Below, in pieces: positions 57,876 to 64,000 of a DNA stretch of 64,000 nt. The DNA is taken from contig NW_020656077.1 of assembly GCF_003589595.1 (NCBI RefSeq), positions 927,443 to 991,442 on the forward strand, written 5' to 3'. The notes beneath the pieces are model-generated. The model saw only the letters and a program-made list of their open reading frames with translations. It did not search any database and was not told the DNA's origin. The DNA is from Hyposmocoma kahamanoa. Taxonomy: Eukaryota; Arthropoda; Insecta; Lepidoptera; Cosmopterigidae. Each line of letters begins with the position of its first letter. Position 1 is the stretch's first letter. Position numbers and translations under genes: made by a program.

Positions 57876-59073
57876 CTAATATGAAAAGGCGAAAGTACTA
57901 AATTAATAATTTCGCCTTTACTACGACGATATATAGGATAACTATTTATTATACACGCTTTAAAAATAGAGACCAAAATACAATATAATAATTCCTGCAT
58001 TGTATGCGTATCAACTATTTTGAAATAAATCTATGTGTTTATTCCGAACTTTGATCATTACCTACGCTAGATACATACATGTACATTTACATTTAGAGAC
58101 AAGTCCAACACAACTACATGATTCCTATACAAGCCCAAAAACTTTTTATGTAATATAATATTATTTGCAACTCGCATGTGCAATATTCTGTACGTTGTAT
58201 TCAACAATTTGGCAGTCAGAATTTAAAAAAGTAATTGGAGTGTCTGTTTCAGCCGAGCAAGAAGTTAACGCAGGTTTTATTTTGTTTTTAATTTTTTTAA
58301 ATCATGGTATTGGCAGATTTTTTGTGGAAAAATAAATTTTCAGTACGTGCCTAACAGAGGATTTACCAATATCGCTATGACTGTACATATTTTTTGCCTG
58401 CAAAACCACATTCACATATTTCAAAAAAGTAACATTTTTGGGAAACTAAAAAAAATATTAAAAATATTTCTATGATCAAATGTGATATGAATTCTGTGAA
58501 CTAGGAAAAAATACATATGCGATAAATCCGTTTTGTTTTTAACAATTTTGTCAGCATCCTAGAATCATTACATTTTAAATTCAGTCGAGTGCGATTGATC
58601 AAACTGGTCTTTCTGGAGGAATGTAAAGTAATTATTTACTAATTGGGGTTGACTATTTTACGATTTAAATTATTTTTATGATGAGTTGGAATAATATTTT
58701 CAGTATTTAGTCTTTACAATTGCCAGTTATTATACTAGGTCCCTGTATTGGATTTTTTTTTGTGGGATTATGTTACTGTTTACTGTGTACTGTTACATCA
58801 CGAATCTTATAATTTAAAAAATGCAATGAACGGGGTATTTTATATTAAAATCATACAATATATTACGTAATATATAAGATGTCATGTCCTCCGGAAAGAA
58901 GTCCATTATAAAGGTTTTTTTCTCTTTCTTCTGACTATTTGGCGGTATGAATAACATTAAAAGAATACTATTTTAAGATAATGGTGATATTGTTTAATGG
59001 AGTGAGTCTCTACGATGAATAATTGTTAGTAAATGAGCTTTAGCTGTCCTGCAATTGCGATAGAGAACACTAA
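57876..59073. other. AT-rich, nothing recognised
   Basis: Unique DNA with no supported feature. Confidence 0.35.
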
Positions 59074-59612
59074 GAGCGGTTACACACGGTGTCTTTTGGT
59101 AGCGATGCAAACTCGCGTTTCATCGGTGTTTTGTAAAAAAGGCAAATGCGCCATTTCGAGTAATTTTTCAGGGGAGTTTGTTTTAGGTTTTCAAGACTGC
59201 TTTAAAATATTTACGTCCTGTTTTGAAATTCAATTTAGTTTTAATTCAGTTTAAGTTTTAAAATTGAATGATTCTAAAACAGGATGTAAATATTTTAAAA
59301 CAGTCGCGAAAAACTAAAACATGCTCTCCTGAAAAATTTATCGAAAGGCGCTTTCGCCCTTCGTACAAAACATTGACGGTTTGTGAAACGCGCGATTGCA
59401 TCGCGGCACCAGCGATTTATAGGCGATTGCATCCATGCAAATGCACGATTGCATCGATGCATTCGCTTATCTTGAATCATTAAAAATCGTGCACCGCGTT
59501 TGTATCGCGATTTTGTCGCTACATACGATATACACTTAAGTCGCGCGCGCGCTTGTGTAAAGAAAGACTATTAGCGACTGCATCACGACTGAGTCGCTGT
59601 TACACACAGCTC
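59074..59612. mobile_element. Large foldback MITE flanked by TAA
   Basis: A 539-bp element with TAA on both sides (59071-59073, 59613-59615) and ends GAGC/GCTC. Its left end GAGCGGTTACACACGG is shared with the 127-bp MITE at 11510. A long foldback pairs about 59102-59240 with 59250-59403 (GCGATGCAAACTCGCGTTTC against its reverse complement; AAACAGGATGTAAATATTTT). The right 200 bp carry repeated GATTGCATCGATGCA-like sequence. Harbinger-type by target site; no coding capacity. Confidence 0.65.
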
Positions 59613-62431
59613 TAAACATAATCTAGGTGAACATTTTAATAACGTAAATTAAACTCACACACTTGTATTTCATCACAGAAAATCTCTATTAAACAACACC
59701 TTAACATTCACGAGTATCCATTAATATAATAACGTTTTCAGATAAGATAAAGTCAACAAATCGCTATTTGAGCACGTTTAGAATGTCGGGAATAGTAAAA
59801 TGTTAAAGATATGACGATTAGAATGTATTTACTACGCGCATATGTTCAAATTCTGTACTTCCATATAATCCATAACACGATAATCTATTAATGATTTGCG
59901 ATAGTTATTGAAATAGACTTTATAATTATTTAAACACTATTGTCGAACTTGTGTGTAAATCAAAGTGATACAATACGTGGCAAAATGCGAGAATTAAATA
60001 CGTTAATGGGGCTTATGTCTAAATTTATGCAGTATTTTTATTTCTTTATAGCATTTAAAAGTACTCAAGGGTCTATAGGTCGACGACATGAAGCTTTGTA
60101 ACCAAATAAGGCCCGTTGGATAGCCTCGATTAATGTTAACTTTTGATTACGCACAAAAAAAAGGAATTGCAAGAAATAATTATGATTATGACAATTACTT
60201 TTATTTTATAAGGAAAAAAGAAGGTCAACTAACTATATTTTAAGCTTTAATTTACTGATATATTGCGCTTGAAGGAAGAGTAAAAAAGGGATTTCATCCC
60301 AAAACGGAGTTACGAGGTTTTCAAATTTAGCAGACGGTATGTAAGATTATTGGGCCTATCTATCAGAGCTATTTAATACAACGCTTTTTTTTGCAACCAG
60401 GTTTATTTATAATATGATACAGAAAAATCGCACGCGGTAATATTATAATATACATTTCCGTGCAAAATTGAACCTAAAATGCAATATATAAACAATATTA
60501 ACTTAATATGGTCAAAATTCACACAGCGTCGGTAAAGTGGACTACTCCATGTGTAGAAATTTGTAATAAGTACTTAATCTAATCTGATAGCGTAACAATA
60601 ATAAATAATATGTTAATTGTCTACCAATAGATCATTGTCAACTAAAATCCTAATCGTCATCAATTACATATTTGATAGATCGATAAATAATTAGTAAAGG
60701 ATTTAATAAAGTTGATGATTGAATATATCAGGGAAAAAATTTATAAACGACCTCCGATTTTATTTATCTTACAAAAGTATGAACTAGGTACTTCAACCAA
60801 ACAAAGGAAAAAGACGGGAAGACTGTACAGCGCGTGCCATTCTTTTCAATCAGACATCACTATTCTGCCGGTACGACAAGAGTCTTAGAATTATTGTCAT
60901 ATTATTGTATATGCTTCACTGTAGCAAAATAGCAACTGTGAAGGTTTTAATAGAGACTTAAAATGTTCAACACAAGCAAAAAGTAGCTTCAAACACTTAG
61001 GACTCATTGAAAACCAGAGCGACAATCCAGGTATGGCCGTGGCATAATCTGAATGAGGTCCTTTTGCGTACGCCACAGCCCTTAGACATGACAGTACAAA
61101 TTTGAAATCGTTATATTTTGTTTATTATTTTTTGTCTGTTTTGCTTTACTTCATGTTGTTTTTTTCTCGTTTTTGGATTTTTTGTTTTGGTTTTTAATTT
61201 TTTCTATTTTGTTTTGTCTGCATAAGTATTATTAGTATCTTGTTTGTATCTAGATATGTGTTGAGGCGTTGCAACAAATGTCTGGTCTATTCTAAAAACA
61301 AATAATTCCGTTGCATATAATTGTCAATGACGTACCTATATAAAATGATATCACAGCGACAGTTTAGTCAACGTAAATAGCACCCGCAAAAGTTGAAGTA
61401 TCGATTCCTATCAATATCAAAATCTCAATTACTGGCGCTGTTTTCTAACCCGTTCTACGAACGTTCGAATGAACACAAAGTTTTATCTTTGCACTAAGAA
61501 CAAAGGATTCGGTAATACATCAATAGAATAAAAAAACCGATAAATTGAATATTGTTAATAGACGAGTCTAAACCACTTAATAAGACATTGAGCTGGTATT
61601 GTTGTCCTCTCACGATAATGGATGGCTGGCGATCAACAATCAATTAAGTTTATGACGGCCCACTGATGTGAAAGTATTCCATTCGGGAAACATATTACAA
61701 TATTTTTCAATATAACGTGCCTATTACAAGTAGGCAAATACTTGTAATGTTTTCAGGTATTCTTTATTAGAACAATGATTTCCAGGAACTGAAGCTCGCT
61801 GCAGGCCTTTTTTAATAAGAAAAGTGTCGTTGAAAATTTGCAACACCAATCGTTCTTCTACGAATCCCAAAATACCAATTTAAAGTATCTAGCTATCGAT
61901 CACTCCAGAACGTCAGTTTATTGGTATTCCGATATTCAGAGTTATTTGTGAAATACTAACAACCTCGATGAACTGAACTGAATTACTAACATCATAAACA
62001 AAAAATTTTGTTTAATTACTTTTTTACAAAAGATAAACATTAAAGTGTTTGTTGTAGTATCTGTAATTCAGTACGTTATAAATCTGTATTATATAGTAAG
62101 TCCAAGCGTTCTCCCCGATGACCCCCATCCCAGCTCCTACGTTTTTCATCGGACTGGTATCGCGCTACCACACAGTTTACAGCGATCTATTTAAATAATT
62201 TTATTTTTGTATGGAAGCAAAGACGACTGTAATGTCCTAAATTATGCTCATGGACTTTTTAATTACATTACAGTCTTAAGGCGGTAATAGATTCTTAATA
62301 ACTATACTTCTCCTAAAGATTAAGCCATAAGTTTTTATGCTCAAAAAATCTGAATGTATTAGGTACAATTTCGCATAAGCTTCAAGTACTTTTAGAAAAC
62401 AACTAAATATTTGCAATTTATTTAACTATAT
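59613..62431. other. AT-rich, nothing recognised
   Basis: A T-rich low-complexity run (TTTTTTCTCGTTTTTGG and similar) spans about 61125-61220. No supported gene. Confidence 0.35.
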
Positions 62432-62608
62432 TGATGAAATTACAGGCACATGGGACTTGTCAACTTAATCTCAATCTCAATGGCAGTATCCTTCAGATCT
62501 TTGCGATTTCAAGCTCTGAGTGGCACTGCAACTGTTACGGATAGGCGTGTAGCTTACCAACAGGCGCACAACTTATTCGTCCCGTCACATGATATTATAA
62601 AAAAAAAA
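62432..62608 (+). mobile_element. SINE family B copy 9
   Basis: Starts TGATGAAATTACAGGCACAT, ends CACATGATATTATAAAAAAA. A small deletion removes the GGGTGACGGGCG block. Confidence 0.8.
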
Positions 62609-62915
62609 TTACTAAATTTATTACTTATTATTTATTTCTTATATACTTATTATTATTATTTACAGTATTTTTAGAATTTGGAAATCGTTTATTTGATATT
62701 TAATACACCGTGGATGTATGCGTCTGCTTAATTTATAACATTTTAGTTCGAGTTGTATTATCTATGGAAATATAGCTAGCAATCTGTTAAAAAAAAACGC
62801 GCTTTTTTCAAAATCCGTAAATGTTGTGTAGTGAAGCGATATTTATTCATACAAGAATAAATTATTGTTGTATCTATTTCCTCGCAAATGTGATGAAAAA
62901 CATAATATGTAGCAC

Positions 62916-63005
62916 GGGCGGTAAAAAATACAAACCTCGAGTCATTAAAAGCCTTCGGATTCGGGCTTTTAACAAACTCGTTTAATAATTTCTTATTTAC
63001 CGCCC
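62916..63005. mobile_element. 90-bp hairpin element, ends GGGCGGTAAA
   Basis: GGGCGGTAAAAAATA at the left and its inverted partner TATTTACCGCCC at the right; the interior also folds (TTAAAAGCC against GGCTTTTAA; AACCTCGAGT against ACTCGTTT). The whole element is an almost complete hairpin. Confidence 0.65.
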
Positions 63006-63006
63006 T

Positions 63007-63099
63007 TAACATATGTGTTAAGAAAGTTATTAATCATATTGTATTGTACATCATTAATTATATAGTACATTATGATGTACTATATAATTAATAACTTTC
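63007..63099. repeat. Adjacent AT-rich hairpin, 17-bp perfect arms
   Basis: TTAATTATATAGTACAT (63054-63070), loop TATG, and its exact reverse complement (63075-63091). Outer arms GAAAGTTATTAAT (63022-63034) and ATTAATAACTTTC (63087-63099) also match. It touches the previous hairpin element. Confidence 0.6.
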
Positions 63100-63189
63100 G
63101 AATGATGAATATGTATTGCCACATGACCCATATAAAATATACCTTAAGGAGTAACATACATAGAGTATAATAACAATATCATAAACTAA

Positions 63190-64000
63190 TTAGCTAATCT
63201 ACACGAATTTCACATGTCGGCGACTCGTGGCGCAATCTGGTGTTAGGTACCTAACCGGCCACGGAATCGCTAATATATGATACCCTTCGGCCAAAAGTCT
63301 TCCTTCATGAAGGTCGACAGAATGTTCGGTTAGCACTCTCATCACAAACGAATTCAAATTCACGACGTAGCGGGACACCGACCGCTCGACCCTCAGGGTG
63401 TATTTGGATTCTAATCTGATGTACTCTCACCTATCACTATCATCTCAGACTTCGTGAAGTAATACAGTCGCGACAGGTACAGCAGCGTTGTCGGTATGGC
63501 CGGACACAGCAAAAAGTTCGGTCCTATGGGTGCTGTGCCACACAGGTTGCAACTGGTGGGCTTCCTCGTCACCACCTTTATGAAGCCGTCCTCGTCGCAT
63601 TGGACCGTCTGCCTCTGTGGTTTTGCAACTTCAGAGACCTTCCCATAGCCGATTGCCGTCCCTCGAGTTTCGAAGTAGCCGACACAGCGGCGTAAGCACG
63701 TTTTTTTATAATATCAAGTGATGGTGGCTGGGCGCCGCTCATCACGCGCTATAGCAGCAGCGATCGGTGACGCAATCACATGTTCCAACTCGACACTGCT
63801 GATGGACGCGTTTTGTTTTTTACATTAGAAGCCTCAGGTGACCTACAATACCAAAGCAGCGTTATTTAATAACTCAACTTAGGCACGCAGCTCACTAACG
63901 GTGTTATCTGAAGCTTCCAATTTACACTGCAACTGCCAGGCTTGACTTCAGGGAAGTAACATCCTTCAGCAGCCTGGCGATGCCAACGTGGTCGAACGGA
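63190..64000 (-). pseudogene. Gag-like LINE ORF1 remnant, running off the window
   Basis: On the - strand, after a coiled segment (LLKDVTSLKSSLA) near the window end, the frame reads VTRKPTSCNLCGTAPIGPNF (about 63590-63530) and YLSRLYYFTKSEM, then after stops and shifts NLNSFV and STFMKEDFWPKGI. These phrases match the gag-like ORF1 family common in lepidopteran genomes (NMCGTAP..., LY.SRLHYST, FNSFVVRVPT, FWPKGV.FR.FRG). Multiple stops show it is dead. A tail-like CACTTGATATTATAAAAAAA on the - strand (63704-63726) is shared with SINE B. Confidence 0.6.

Noticed and set aside
62945..62972. GC stem that resembles a bacterial terminator
   Set aside because: Eukaryotic DNA; the stem is the core of a 90-bp hairpin element.
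1..64000. CRISPR arrays, operons, bacterial promoters
   Set aside because: No regularly spaced repeats with unique spacers; split homeobox exons and SINEs show nuclear eukaryotic DNA.

Overview
The window looks like nuclear DNA of a moth or butterfly. It is AT-rich, gene-poor, and full of short tRNA-derived SINEs, decayed non-LTR retrotransposon ends, a dead mariner and many hairpin-forming MITE-like pieces, of kinds I associate with Lepidoptera. The organism call rests on pattern recognition and homeobox gene types, not on a database search.

Only two host genes are clear, both as their last homeobox exons, facing each other. On the + strand at 6962 an exon opens in homeodomain helix 3 and belongs to NK6 (Nkx6/HGTX). 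On the - strand at 51062 an exon opens in helix 3 of a second NK-class homeodomain, best matched to NK7.1. All of 1-6961 is probably the last intron of HGTX, and 51063-64000 is probably NK7.1 intron or upstream DNA. The 43 kb between the two 3' ends is intergenic and mostly repeats. No other homeodomain exon is visible, so both genes continue outside the window.

The most unusual observation is in HGTX. Its frame ends at a TGA (7175-7177), but the same frame then stays open for 194 more codons to a TAA at 7760-7762. This extension has protein-like composition and carries a PCDLS sequence matching the PxDLS motif bound by the co-repressor CtBP. Either the TGA is read through, or it lies in an optional in-frame 150-nt intron (7047-7196), so a longer NK6 isoform is a concrete, testable hypothesis.

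Layout: 1-6961 HGTX intron with candidate regulatory blocks, the best at 6380-6560; 6962-8740 HGTX last exon, extension and 3' UTR; 8741-11500 unique DNA with a perfect RFX X-box; 11500-16080 MITEs, SINEs and two dead LINE 3' ends; 16080-24380 AT-rich DNA with foldbacks and scattered SINEs; 24380-33460 SINE nests, a 25.4 kb MITE, a dead mariner and a head-to-head SINE pair; 34800-40300 a divergent duplicated segment; 41000-50280 SINE fragments, foldbacks and two unique blocks; 50280-51062 NK7.1 last exon and 3' UTR; 52.2 kb a possible THAP exon remnant; 53.2-54.2 kb a GC-rich island of unknown origin; 54.9-59.6 kb LINE ORF1-like and SINE remnants and a large foldback MITE; 62.4-64 kb a SINE, adjacent hairpins and a gag-like LINE ORF1 remnant.
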